64,000 nt of DNA from Spirosoma spitsbergense DSM 19989 (GTDB taxonomy: Bacteria > Bacteroidota > Bacteroidia > Cytophagales > Spirosomataceae): the NCBI RefSeq assembly GCF_000374085.1, contig NZ_KB893488.1, positions 21,336 through 85,335 of the forward strand, given 5' to 3'. Below the pieces are notes generated by a model. That model did not search any database. It was not told the DNA's origin and saw nothing but the letters and a program-made list of their open reading frames with translations. This document shows, in pieces, positions 34,336 through 42,573 of this stretch (the stretch's first letter is position 1; each line of letters opens with the position of its first letter). A program made the translations under genes and the position numbers.

Positions 34336-34567
34336 AGTGCGGGGCTTTGGTGCATCACAACTTTGTTTTATCCAACGGCCTAAAAGCAGACAAAGGGAAA
34401 AAGCCCATAACCTGGCCCTAAGCGTGTCGGTGGCGTTGACAAAGACATACGGAGGGACGACCATCATCGGACCGAATGGTCAGGTTTTCAATATGCTGTG
34501 ACTTGCCACATAGATTAGCCAACCAGCAAAAAACCTGGCGAAAAACCAAACGTCTGCTACCGCTTTT

Positions 34568-34583
34568 AGGGGAAATTTCCCCT
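34568..34583. promoter_or_regulatory. 16-bp perfect palindrome overlapping a -33 box
   Basis: AGGGGAAATTTCCCCT ends on the first base of the candidate -33 TTG of the DinB gene promoter. The position suggests an operator. Its G/C order is the reverse of the palindrome at 34318. Confidence 0.5.
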
Positions 34584-34614
34584 TGTTTTAACGTGGCCTT
34601 ATTTGCTACGTTTG
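34583..34614 (+). promoter_or_regulatory. Bacteroidota-type promoter of the DinB-family gene
   Basis: TTG at 34583-34585, a 21-bp spacer and TACGTTTG at 34607-34614 (full TAnnTTTG match). The start codon lies 137 bp further on, giving a long leader. The rest of the 34265-34751 gap shows no gene. Confidence 0.5.
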
Positions 34615-34751
34615 TTATAGGTTACGGAAAAGCTCAACGTCGATAATTTCCAAGAAATACCCTTTTTAGGATTCCAGGATTTTCCGGAAAAATTCTTAAC
34701 CAATTCCAGCCACACGGTTCACATAAGTCAGTACCTAACAATTGCTTAGCC

Positions 34752-35342
34752 ATGAAACTTCACTCACGCCGTTCGTTTTTACACCAAGGCAGCACGGCCT
34801 GCGCCCTCACACCGTTTCTCGTCACTGAACGACCCGCGCCCGCGCTGGACGACGACTTTTCGCTGAAAGAGGCTCATCTGCTACAGGACATGACTGGCTG
34901 GGAGTATAAATCACTTTGGGGTAATCTGAAAGGCATTACCGAAAAGGAAGCCGACTGGCAACCTAACCCCGAATCGAACCCCGTTCGTTGGGTAGTGGGG
35001 CATATATGCTGGTATGAGGAATGGATGGCCGATGCAATGGAGAATAAAGGCCGCTACCTGACCGATAAAAACCCAATGTCCGTTCAGGAGCCTACGATGG
35101 AGGCCATGCGGGCGCGTTTTGATGCGGCCCGCGCCCGGTCCATAAGCATTGTGAACGGCTTAACGCCTGATAGACTGGGCCAAAAAGTGATTTTCGTGGG
35201 TCGTGTCCCCGTAACTCTTTTCAATTTGCTGCAAACACAAACGACGCACATGTCAGGCCACCGGTATCAGATTCGCTATATCCGGGGCACATATAGCCGG
35301 GTGTTCCACATCACCAGCAAGGCGGATTTTGATCCGTGGTGA
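34752..35342 (+). CDS. DinB-family protein with an N-terminal export signal
   Basis: 196 residues. Residues 1-30 contain SRRSFLHQGSTACAL, a short twin-arginine-like leader. The rest is a four-helix DinB/YfiT-type bundle with metal-site histidines suggested in VVGHICWYEEW and TQTTHMSGHRYQIRY. Such proteins bind a divalent metal and some act as thiol transferases; the function here is unknown. It overlaps in sequence with the upstream open frame of the next gene but not with its likely start, and both may be in one operon. Confidence 0.78.
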   Translation: MKLHSRRSFLHQGSTACALTPFLVTERPAPALDDDFSLKEAHLLQDMTGWEYKSLWGNLKGITEKEADWQPNPESNPVRWVVGHICWYEEWMADAMENKGRYLTDKNPMSVQEPTMEAMRARFDAARARSISIVNGLTPDRLGQKVIFVGRVPVTLFNLLQTQTTHMSGHRYQIRYIRGTYSRVFHITSKADFDPW

Positions 35343-35392
35343 GCCACAGCTTGGTTTGTTATCGTTACAGGCAACCTTATTCGGGCAAACGT

Positions 35393-36586
35393 ATGCGCTT
35401 TTTCATAAAATTCAGGGGCATTTTATTGATTATCCTGCTCACTACTACCGGTAGTTTTAGCCAGACAAAACCCTATACGGCTTCCTTCGTTGGGAAAATT
35501 GGGCCAGACACCGTATTCGTTGAAACGTATAGTATCGTCAATAATCACCTGTATGGGAAAGTCCTGTTCCGGATGTTCGAGAATCACATTGGTGTATTCA
35601 ACGTCCATTTTTATCCGAACGGCACAATCCGGGAATTCAATTGGGCGGCTATGGACCCCGTCAATAGCTCACTGCCTTATCAGGCTACCACTGCCTGGAG
35701 GTTCCCGTATAACCGCACCATGGTTTGTTCCGATGATACGTGTACGTTCTTTATTTCACAGAAAGACAGTCCGCAGGAGATAATTAGAAAGCAGGCTACT
35801 GCCAGTATGGATTTTTACGGTGGTACGAACCCGTTATTTTCACTGATGGAATGGAACTGCGTCCGTCTGGCAAAATCGGGCAAACAAGTGCTTGGTCCAC
35901 TGACAATGACAAATTCTGGTGTAGTCAGTACCGTTAGCGTTCGCTATACGGCTAAAGATACCATGATTTTTGGCGGACCGTTTATCGAGTACACAAAAAT
36001 TAACGTTGATGACGAAGGTAAAATAATCAGTTCAGATGGCACCGGCACAGTTTACAATTTTCTGGTAACGAAACACGACCCCATCGACATTGATCAACTG
36101 GCGAAACGGATGGCAAAATCACCGGGTATTGGTGACCCCTCCCCGCGAGACACGCTGAACGTCAGCGTTCAGAATAGCCTGATCAGTGTTGCCTACAGCC
36201 GACCCTATAAACGAGGACGTAAAATCTTTGGTGGTGTGGTTCCCTATGATTCGGTATGGCGAACAGGGGCCAGCAATGCCACCGTACTGACGCTTCAGCA
36301 ATCGATTCAGATTGGAGAGACCGTAATTCCCGAAGGCAAATACAGTCTGTATACAATTCCGGGTCGGCAGGCATGGCGACTTATTTTCAATACCAACACA
36401 ACACGGTGGCCCACCGACCCGGACCGGAGTAAAGATTTTGCCGAAGTACCCCTCCAGATAAAAACCCTGGATACGCCGAAAGACAAGTTCACCATTGCTA
36501 TTCGGGAAACAAAAGTAGGTGGCGTACTAAAATTTCAGTGGGATACCATAGAGGCCTTTACCGACTTTAAGCTACTCAACCGATAA
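35393..36586 (+). CDS. DUF2911 domain-containing exported protein
   Basis: 397 residues with signal peptide (MRFFIKFRGILLIILLTTTGSFSQ). The N-terminal 230 residues are strand-rich and not recognised. The C-terminal 150 residues form a DUF2911 domain: SPRDTLNVSVQNSLISVAYS, then RPYKRGRKIFGGVVPYDSVW, RTGASNATVL and IPEGKYSLYTIPG, followed by FTIAIRE. The domain is common in Bacteroidota envelopes, role unknown. The frame opens at 35336, but ATG 35393 gives the signal peptide. It starts 50 bp after the DinB-family gene. Confidence 0.82.
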   Translation: MRFFIKFRGILLIILLTTTGSFSQTKPYTASFVGKIGPDTVFVETYSIVNNHLYGKVLFRMFENHIGVFNVHFYPNGTIREFNWAAMDPVNSSLPYQATTAWRFPYNRTMVCSDDTCTFFISQKDSPQEIIRKQATASMDFYGGTNPLFSLMEWNCVRLAKSGKQVLGPLTMTNSGVVSTVSVRYTAKDTMIFGGPFIEYTKINVDDEGKIISSDGTGTVYNFLVTKHDPIDIDQLAKRMAKSPGIGDPSPRDTLNVSVQNSLISVAYSRPYKRGRKIFGGVVPYDSVWRTGASNATVLTLQQSIQIGETVIPEGKYSLYTIPGRQAWRLIFNTNTTRWPTDPDRSKDFAEVPLQIKTLDTPKDKFTIAIRETKVGGVLKFQWDTIEAFTDFKLLNR

Positions 36587-36701
36587 AGTCGATGAACATC
36601 AACTACCTAAAAAATACCCCTTTGTGGGTATAGGATATCCACCGAAGCCCCTAGACATTTACATCAGTCAATTAACCGTTTCACTAAAACCAATCCAACT
36701 C

Positions 36702-36872
36702 ATGAAAACATTACACTGCAAAGATGTGGGCTTCGATTGCCCCGGTATCATTCAGGCCGACAGCGAAGCCGAGGTACTCCAGCTAGCCGCCCAGCACGCG
36801 CTGGAAGCCCATCAAACTACGGTTACGCCGGAGATGGCCGAACAGATCAAGCCCCTGATTCACGAGGAGTAA
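36702..36872 (+). CDS. DUF1059 small protein
   Basis: 56 residues matching the whole of DUF1059: MKTLHCKDVGFDCPGIIQAD with two cysteines, then SEAEVLQLAAQHALEAH and a short acidic tail. These are small cytoplasmic proteins of unknown function. Upstream in-frame codons (36624-36701) are not family-like. A DsrE-family gene begins 17 bp downstream, suggesting shared transcription. Confidence 0.82.
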   Translation: MKTLHCKDVGFDCPGIIQADSEAEVLQLAAQHALEAHQTTVTPEMAEQIKPLIHEE

Positions 36873-36889
36873 GACAACCATCGTACGCC

Positions 36890-37345
36890 ATGAATCACAA
36901 ACGCTCCCTGTTCACCCTGCTCCTGACGCTGATGGTTTGCGCTACCCTGTACGCGCAGCCATCAGCCACTAACCCCGCTAAAAAGATGACATTCCTGATT
37001 CACGTTACCTGCGGCCCCGAAAATCCCACGAAAGCGGCCCTGGCTTTTCTAGTGGCCAAAACTGCCCTGGACGAAGGGCACACCGTTTCACTCTTTCTGG
37101 CGGGCGATGCCGCTCCCCTGCTTAAAGATGCCGAACTGGACAAAGTAGTTGGAGTAGGCACCGGCAAACTTCGTGAACATTACGAGGCCATCGTAAAAGC
37201 AGGTGGCCGGTTTTATGTGTCGGGGATGTCGGCCAAAGCGCGGGGCATGACCGAGGCCGATATAGCCGGAAAACCAGCCGAGTTGGCCATGCCAACGAAG
37301 CTGGTCAATCTGGCAACCGCGAGTGACCGGATGTTTACGTATTGA
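36890..37345 (+). CDS. Exported DsrE/DsrF-like family protein
   Basis: 151 residues: signal peptide (MNHKRSLFTLLLTLMVCATLYAQ) and a DsrE-like alpha/beta domain (MTFLIHVTCGPENPTKAALAF, LAKTALDEGHTVSLFLAGDA, and the strand GRFYVSGMSAKARG). The DsrE sulfur-carrier cysteine position near the C-terminal half reads YVSGMS, without cysteine, so sulfur relay is unlikely. The start at ATG 36890 is set by the signal peptide; the longer frame overlaps the DUF1059 gene. Confidence 0.8.
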   Translation: MNHKRSLFTLLLTLMVCATLYAQPSATNPAKKMTFLIHVTCGPENPTKAALAFLVAKTALDEGHTVSLFLAGDAAPLLKDAELDKVVGVGTGKLREHYEAIVKAGGRFYVSGMSAKARGMTEADIAGKPAELAMPTKLVNLATASDRMFTY

Positions 37346-37393
37346 TTGTCTTATTGTGAAACCGCATACCTTACTTTCTATCCACACCACTTT

Positions 37394-40300
37394 ATGACAA
37401 GAACGCTACTTTGTCTCCTTGCTTTCGTTTGCTCCGTGCTGCCAGGCACACGTATTCATGCCGGCTCGCCCGAACGGCTTATGCCATTGGCATCCAATGA
37501 GAAATCCCTGCTCTCGTTTTCATTCCTGCAAGCCAGCAACCCCAGCTTACCCGGTGATGTTTCACTGACCGGAACAATTGAAAGTCACAACATCATCACC
37601 CTGCCCGCCGGAACGAACGTATCGAGCCTGAAACCCGCCTTCACCCTATCGGCCGGGGCGAAAATTACGGTGAATGGGGTGGTGCAAACCAGTGATGCTT
37701 CGGTCAATGATTTCACAAAACCCGTCGTTTATCGCATTACCGCTGAAGATGGCAGCACGCGGAACTATACCATTGAGGTAAGTATGCAGGTCGATATTGC
37801 CACGGTAGAAGATGCCGTAAAGGCATTCATGACCAAATACAGCGTGCCGGGTCTGTCCATTGCTATCACCAAAGATGAGCGGTTGATTTATGCGAAAGGG
37901 TACGGTATGGCAGATAAAGATAAAGGAGAGCCTATTACCACAAATAGCCTGTTTCGGATGGCGAGCATCTCCAAATCAATTACGGCCCGAGCGGTTTTAA
38001 AATTAGTGGACGATGGCAAACTTAGCCTGGACCAAAAGGTATTCGGCGCGGGTAGTCTTTTGGGGACAAAGTTCGGCACAAAGCCCTATACACCTCAATT
38101 GGAACAGATTACAGTTCGGCAATTACTGAATCATACGGCCGGTGGCGACCCCTGGACCAGCGAATGGGACTACTCTACAAACACATTTGACCCCTTTTAT
38201 CAGAAAGAGTGGATCGGCTACACCAATGAGCAGGTGCTTTCAGCTGTACTCGACAATCGCCCGGTCACGCAAACACCCGGCAGCAAATTCGTTTACTCGA
38301 ACATTGGCATCAATGTTCTTGGGCGGATTATCGAGAAAGTAACCGGCATCAAGTATGAAAAATACGTGCAGGATAACCTGCTAAAACCCATTGGTATCGA
38401 CCCTTCTACCATGAAAATGGGTGGTACAACGCTGGCCGAACGATTCCCGAATGAAGTCGTTTATTACAATCCCTATCCGGGCTACGACCAACCCTACGAT
38501 TTCCCGGTTCCCCGGATGGATGCCCATAGTGGCTGGATTACAACGGCAATCAACATGGCCCGGCTACTGGCGTTTACCGATGGTTATTCACGCAAAAAAG
38601 ACATTTTATCGTCGAAGAGCATTCAGGACATGTATACACCGTCGGCTGTAAGTATCCCGCAGTCAGGTGGCATTGGGTATGGATTAGGTTGTTATACGTA
38701 TCCTACGTCGCCCACCAGTACGCATCGGGGTGGTATGGCCGGCACGGCGACCGTCTGGTGGCGATTTAACGGATACCTATGGGTCATTCTGCTGAATACA
38801 AGGCCTAATAACGGAGCCTACCTGAATGAGTTGGATAACCTTATGAACCCGTTTCTGGCGGTACCCGCTTCATCGCTGATGAAAGGAGACCAATTCGATT
38901 TGTACTACGGACGGTCTGAACCATCGGACTATTGCACACCCATGCAGCGCGACAGTTACAGTTGTTCATCCAGCGATGGAACCATTGGCATCGAGTCGGT
39001 CAAAATCTGGTCGGCAGGTAAAGCATCCGTTCTTTTGGATAGCAAAGGCGTTTGTAGTCAGAACGGTAATGCCTACTCCGATCTGACGGGTAACCCGGCT
39101 ATCAAACTGACTTCCGGTACCAGTTTTCCGTTTCAGGTCGATGCCATGCGGATACAGTCCGGGGCCAGCAAGGATAAGTTATTCGTCAATCCGGTTAGTA
39201 TCTGGGTGGATTTAGATCAGAACAAGGTGTTTACGGACGATGAGCGGGTTTATTACACCAGTTCCGTTCAGGCGTACCCGAATCCTACACTGGAGAATCA
39301 GTTCACGATTCCGGCCACGGCTAAACCCGGCCTGACCCGGATGCGTATACGACTCGGTACCGCCTTCACAAACGCACCCGAAACACCCTGTGAGCAGATT
39401 GATGGGGAAACAGAAGATTACCTGGTCAATATTATCAGTACCTGCCCGCTATCAGCCAGTATTGCCGGAGCAGCCTCGATTTGTCCGGGCACAAGCACAA
39501 CCCTTACGGCCAGTGCAACTGGTGGACAAGGTACACTGAATTACGCCTGGAAATTAGGTAACACCGCTGTTGGTACCAATTCGCCAACACTCCCGGCAAC
39601 GGCCACCGGCACGTATAGCGTCAGCATTACCGACGCATCGTCCGGGTGTGCGGCTGTGGCATCCTTCGACCTAACGGTTTCAGGCCCCACCCCAACCTAC
39701 ACCGGCGCAGTCCAGTTTTGCAGCGGAGCCTCAACCGTTCTGAGTGCGTCGGCAAGTGGGGGCAAGGGGCCTTATGCATTCAACTGGAAACGCGATGGGC
39801 TTTCTATTGGGCAAGCCACTTCCCTAACGCTCACCCAACCCGGCAGTATCGTGCTGGAAGCTACTGACCAGGCCGGGTGTGTGGGTCGTACCAATGCGTT
39901 TACTGTCAGTGCGAAACCGGCACCAGTGGCCAATGCCGGGCCGGGGGCTACGCTTACCGGGACGGAACTGTACAGGACCGAAAGCGTTACAACGGCCCAG
40001 GGAGGTACTCCGGCCTACACCTATCAATGGCAAACAACGCCAGCTAGTGTATCGGGCAACAACGCCACTACCGCCAACCCCACCTTTGGACCATTCACGA
40101 CGACGACAACCATTACCCTGACCGTTGGCGATCAGACCGGTTGCAGCAGCACTACCGCAGCAACCATTACGTATGTTTCCTGTTCACTAACGGCCGGGGT
40201 GTCGGGAACACCTACCCTGTGCGGAGGAGCGTCGACGAAGCTGACCGCCCTAACCACGAATGGCAACGGCGCACTCACTTACGAATGGAAACGGGGGAAC

Positions 40301-40924
40301 ACGGTCATCGGCACGGCTATCGATCAGACCATTAGTACGGCCGATTCGTACAGCCTGCGCATTACCGATGCAAAAGGGTGTAGTTCCGGCAACAGTTTCA
40401 GCGTTAGTTCGGTTGCTTCACCCGCTGCGCAGATTACGGCCTCCAGTCTAGACCTGTTACCAAACGGCACTGTGTCGCTCAGTGCCAATACCGGGGCGGG
40501 TTTGGGGTATCAGTGGAATCTGGCGGGGAGTGCGCTTGCCGGAGCTACTGCCAGCATTTACCCGGCTCGGCAGCCGGGTGTTTATACGGTATCGGTCAGC
40601 AAAGAGGGTTGCACGACCACATCGCCCGGTGTTACGATAAATCTCATCACCGCCATCGAGCCAGCCACGCCGGGCAGCCAGTTGTCCGTATCGCCAAACC
40701 CATCGTCGGGTCAGGCCACGATTACGCTCACCCTCGACAAACCCGCTAAAGCCAGGCTGTCGATGACCGATGCAACGGGCCAAAACCTGCATCAGTGGAA
40801 CTTACCCAATACCCTGATGAAGCATGACGTATCGGTTGATTTCAGTCCGCTGGCACCGGGAATTTACTTTATCAAAGCCGACATAGACGGTCGGCAGATG
40901 GTAAAAAAAGTAGTGAAAGAATGA
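37394..40924 (+). CDS. Type IX-secreted serine hydrolase (class C beta-lactamase fold) with GEVED and Ig-like domains
   Basis: 1176 residues. In order: signal peptide; a DUF5018-like beta domain (about 33-130); a beta-lactamase-fold hydrolase (about 138-500) with Ser191-x-x-Lys194 (SISK), Tyr301-Ser-Asn and His444-Arg-Gly; a GEVED domain (about 510-690, WVDLDQNKVF, DGETEDY); several Ig/PKD-like repeats marked by SICPGTSTTLTASA, QFCSGASTVLSASA and TLCGGASTKLTALT; and a C-terminal type IX sorting domain (SVSPNPSSGQATI ... GIYFIKADIDG). It should be exported to the cell surface by the type IX system. Probable substrates are peptides or esters; not an antibiotic-resistance call. Confidence 0.88.
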   Translation: MTRTLLCLLAFVCSVLPGTRIHAGSPERLMPLASNEKSLLSFSFLQASNPSLPGDVSLTGTIESHNIITLPAGTNVSSLKPAFTLSAGAKITVNGVVQTSDASVNDFTKPVVYRITAEDGSTRNYTIEVSMQVDIATVEDAVKAFMTKYSVPGLSIAITKDERLIYAKGYGMADKDKGEPITTNSLFRMASISKSITARAVLKLVDDGKLSLDQKVFGAGSLLGTKFGTKPYTPQLEQITVRQLLNHTAGGDPWTSEWDYSTNTFDPFYQKEWIGYTNEQVLSAVLDNRPVTQTPGSKFVYSNIGINVLGRIIEKVTGIKYEKYVQDNLLKPIGIDPSTMKMGGTTLAERFPNEVVYYNPYPGYDQPYDFPVPRMDAHSGWITTAINMARLLAFTDGYSRKKDILSSKSIQDMYTPSAVSIPQSGGIGYGLGCYTYPTSPTSTHRGGMAGTATVWWRFNGYLWVILLNTRPNNGAYLNELDNLMNPFLAVPASSLMKGDQFDLYYGRSEPSDYCTPMQRDSYSCSSSDGTIGIESVKIWSAGKASVLLDSKGVCSQNGNAYSDLTGNPAIKLTSGTSFPFQVDAMRIQSGASKDKLFVNPVSIWVDLDQNKVFTDDERVYYTSSVQAYPNPTLENQFTIPATAKPGLTRMRIRLGTAFTNAPETPCEQIDGETEDYLVNIISTCPLSASIAGAASICPGTSTTLTASATGGQGTLNYAWKLGNTAVGTNSPTLPATATGTYSVSITDASSGCAAVASFDLTVSGPTPTYTGAVQFCSGASTVLSASASGGKGPYAFNWKRDGLSIGQATSLTLTQPGSIVLEATDQAGCVGRTNAFTVSAKPAPVANAGPGATLTGTELYRTESVTTAQGGTPAYTYQWQTTPASVSGNNATTANPTFGPFTTTTTITLTVGDQTGCSSTTAATITYVSCSLTAGVSGTPTLCGGASTKLTALTTNGNGALTYEWKRGNTVIGTAIDQTISTADSYSLRITDAKGCSSGNSFSVSSVASPAAQITASSLDLLPNGTVSLSANTGAGLGYQWNLAGSALAGATASIYPARQPGVYTVSVSKEGCTTTSPGVTINLITAIEPATPGSQLSVSPNPSSGQATITLTLDKPAKARLSMTDATGQNLHQWNLPNTLMKHDVSVDFSPLAPGIYFIKADIDGRQMVKKVVKE

Positions 40925-40955
40925 TGTAAACCCTGATTAACTTTCCTTAAGGTCT

Positions 40956-41001
40956 AACCGCCGTTCAATCAAAGGTTTTTGCCTTATATTGAATGGCGGT
41001 T
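40956..41001 (+). terminator. Terminator-like hairpin after the large hydrolase gene
   Basis: Fourteen-bp arms (40956-40969 and 40988-41001) with one G-U pair on the plus-strand RNA, plus a short inner stem (AAGG/CCTT) around a T-rich loop. It lies 31 bp past the stop. Confidence 0.55.
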
Positions 41002-41038
41002 TAGTTTGCCGTTACTAAACCTATAAACCGGCCTTCCT

Positions 41039-41509
41039 ATGCATCGCTCATTCATCTTCACCTTATTCATTACGCTGGTTGGAACGGCCTACCGTCCTAC
41101 CCTACCATCAACGTTCGACGGGGTTACCGGAACATGGAAACGAACGGCCATGACGATGGTCGATACCAGTGGTAAAACAACCGATATGCTACAAATGATG
41201 ACGAAGTCGATGCACTGCATTAAAGATATTACCTACACCTTCTCGGGCGATGGTCGGTTAAAATCGAATGTTCCAGATGCTTGCGGCTCACTAAAGAAAA
41301 CCATTGAATCGATGAATAGCGAGGCTAGGTGGTCAATAAGTGGTCGGAAAATAACGGTTACAACCACCACGAAGGGCTTCCCACCGGCAACGTGCGCTAT
41401 AAGTTTCCAGGGCAATACCATGACCTGGGTGTTTATTTACGCCGATAACCCTGAAACGCCCAATCCGACAAAAGCGCAAAAAATAACGACGGTCTATCAG
41501 CGAATCTAA
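41039..41509 (+). CDS. Exported lipocalin-like hypothetical protein
   Basis: 156 residues. A hydrophobic N-terminus (MHRSFIFTLFITLVGTAYRP) is followed by GVTGTWKRTAMTMVD, the G-x-W start of lipocalin-like domains, and alternating strands (DITYTFSGDGRLKSN, RWSISGRKITVTTTTKG). Three cysteines occur in the mature part, which could form a disulfide in the periplasm. No enzyme motif. It converges on the barrel protein gene at 41653, with a perfect 16-bp stem between them. Confidence 0.65.
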   Translation: MHRSFIFTLFITLVGTAYRPTLPSTFDGVTGTWKRTAMTMVDTSGKTTDMLQMMTKSMHCIKDITYTFSGDGRLKSNVPDACGSLKKTIESMNSEARWSISGRKITVTTTTKGFPPATCAISFQGNTMTWVFIYADNPETPNPTKAQKITTVYQRI

Positions 41510-41590
41510 CTCACCAATCGCTGCCTATACCTTTGGGACAGCTACAGCTTATCACAGAAACGCACTGGTCTCCTGAAATTATTCCTACTT

Positions 41591-41632
41591 TAACGTGACT
41601 ACGGGGTTAATTTTAGCCCCGTAGTCACGTTA
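41591..41632. terminator. Bidirectional terminator hairpin between convergent genes
   Basis: Perfect 16-bp arms (41591-41606 and 41617-41632) with a 10-nt A/T loop, centred between the stops at 41509 and 41653. No long T-tract follows on either side, but placement and stem strength fit termination in both directions. Confidence 0.6.
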
Positions 41633-41652
41633 GTCTGTTTAACGGTCCCGCT

Positions 41653-42441
41653 TTACTTTTTATAAAAGTGCAGCCGGATACCGGTGCAGATAAAGCTGTT
41701 GAGTGGCTCGTTGAAATGGCCCGCTTCCTGGTACCGGTAGTACGTATAGAGTGTGGCCCGCTCCGAGAAATCATATTCGCAGTCTACCTGCGCGAAGGGT
41801 TCGTGGAGATTATACGGGTTGAATACATCGTAGGTGCCAAATTCCACACCCGCAAAGCCCCTCGGACTGAATTCGTAGTGAATAGCGGCTTTGTAGATAA
41901 GGTGATTGTTTTCTATACCATCCGCTACGGATGCTCCCTCAAGGTAATTAGCCTTTTTGAACGAATACAAATACCCGGCCCCGCCCGCGAACAGGAATTT
42001 CTTCGATAGTGGGTACTTCACCTCGGCTACGCCCAGATAATTGCTCCGGGTATAGGGGTCGCCCAGGTCAGGCCCCGTGCTTTCGATCACATTCGTCGAC
42101 ATGCGGGCAATAAACCGCAGTACGTTCCAGAACGACTTTGTTTGTAGCTCTACCTTGTAATGATAATAGGAATTCAGATTATGCGGACGTTCGCCCAGTC
42201 GGAAGCCCACCTGTAGTTTCAGGAAATTGCTCAGGCGAAAAGTCGGTACGATGTTCTGGTCAGTGCGAATGTTGCCTTTCGCATCGATGATCAGCCGATT
42301 GTAAAGCAATAAACTGACTGCTTCTGTTCTTCTTACTGCGTGCTCAGGCCTGGCTCTTTGAAGGCTGTCCATCTGGTCAATTCGTTGCGCTGTTACATTG
42401 ATGGCGCTGAAGATACTCAGGAAGAGAAGCAATTTTTTCAT
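41653..42441 (-). CDS. Outer-membrane beta-barrel-like hypothetical protein
   Basis: 262 residues with signal peptide (MKKLLLFLSIFSAINVTAQ). The mature part has repeated amphipathic strands with terminal aromatic residues (SYYHYKVELQTKSFW, FLFAGGAGYLYSF, LIYKAAIHYEFSPRGFAGVEFG, ATLYTYYRYQEAGHF) and ends in the strand TGIRLHFYKK, as expected of a small outer-membrane barrel. No specific family recognised. ATG 42441 is chosen by the signal peptide; an upstream ATG at 42498 gives a poor leader. Confidence 0.68.
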   Translation of the reverse strand: MKKLLLFLSIFSAINVTAQRIDQMDSLQRARPEHAVRRTEAVSLLLYNRLIIDAKGNIRTDQNIVPTFRLSNFLKLQVGFRLGERPHNLNSYYHYKVELQTKSFWNVLRFIARMSTNVIESTGPDLGDPYTRSNYLGVAEVKYPLSKKFLFAGGAGYLYSFKKANYLEGASVADGIENNHLIYKAAIHYEFSPRGFAGVEFGTYDVFNPYNLHEPFAQVDCEYDFSERATLYTYYRYQEAGHFNEPLNSFICTGIRLHFYKK

Positions 42442-42573
42442 CGGTACTGCTTGTGCCTTATAAAGTGGCAATAAACTAAGTACGATGGAATTTCCCACTA
42501 TGTGTCAGGTAATTTTAACCACTTAAAAACCTCTCGATGGGGCGTGTCTGCTCGTCCGGTGGCGGGTAACCAA

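Noticed and set aside
37394..40924. Beta-lactamase resistance gene
   Set aside because: The SxxK, YxN and HxG motifs define the fold shared by many esterases and peptidases; the multi-domain type IX-secreted architecture does not indicate antibiotic resistance.
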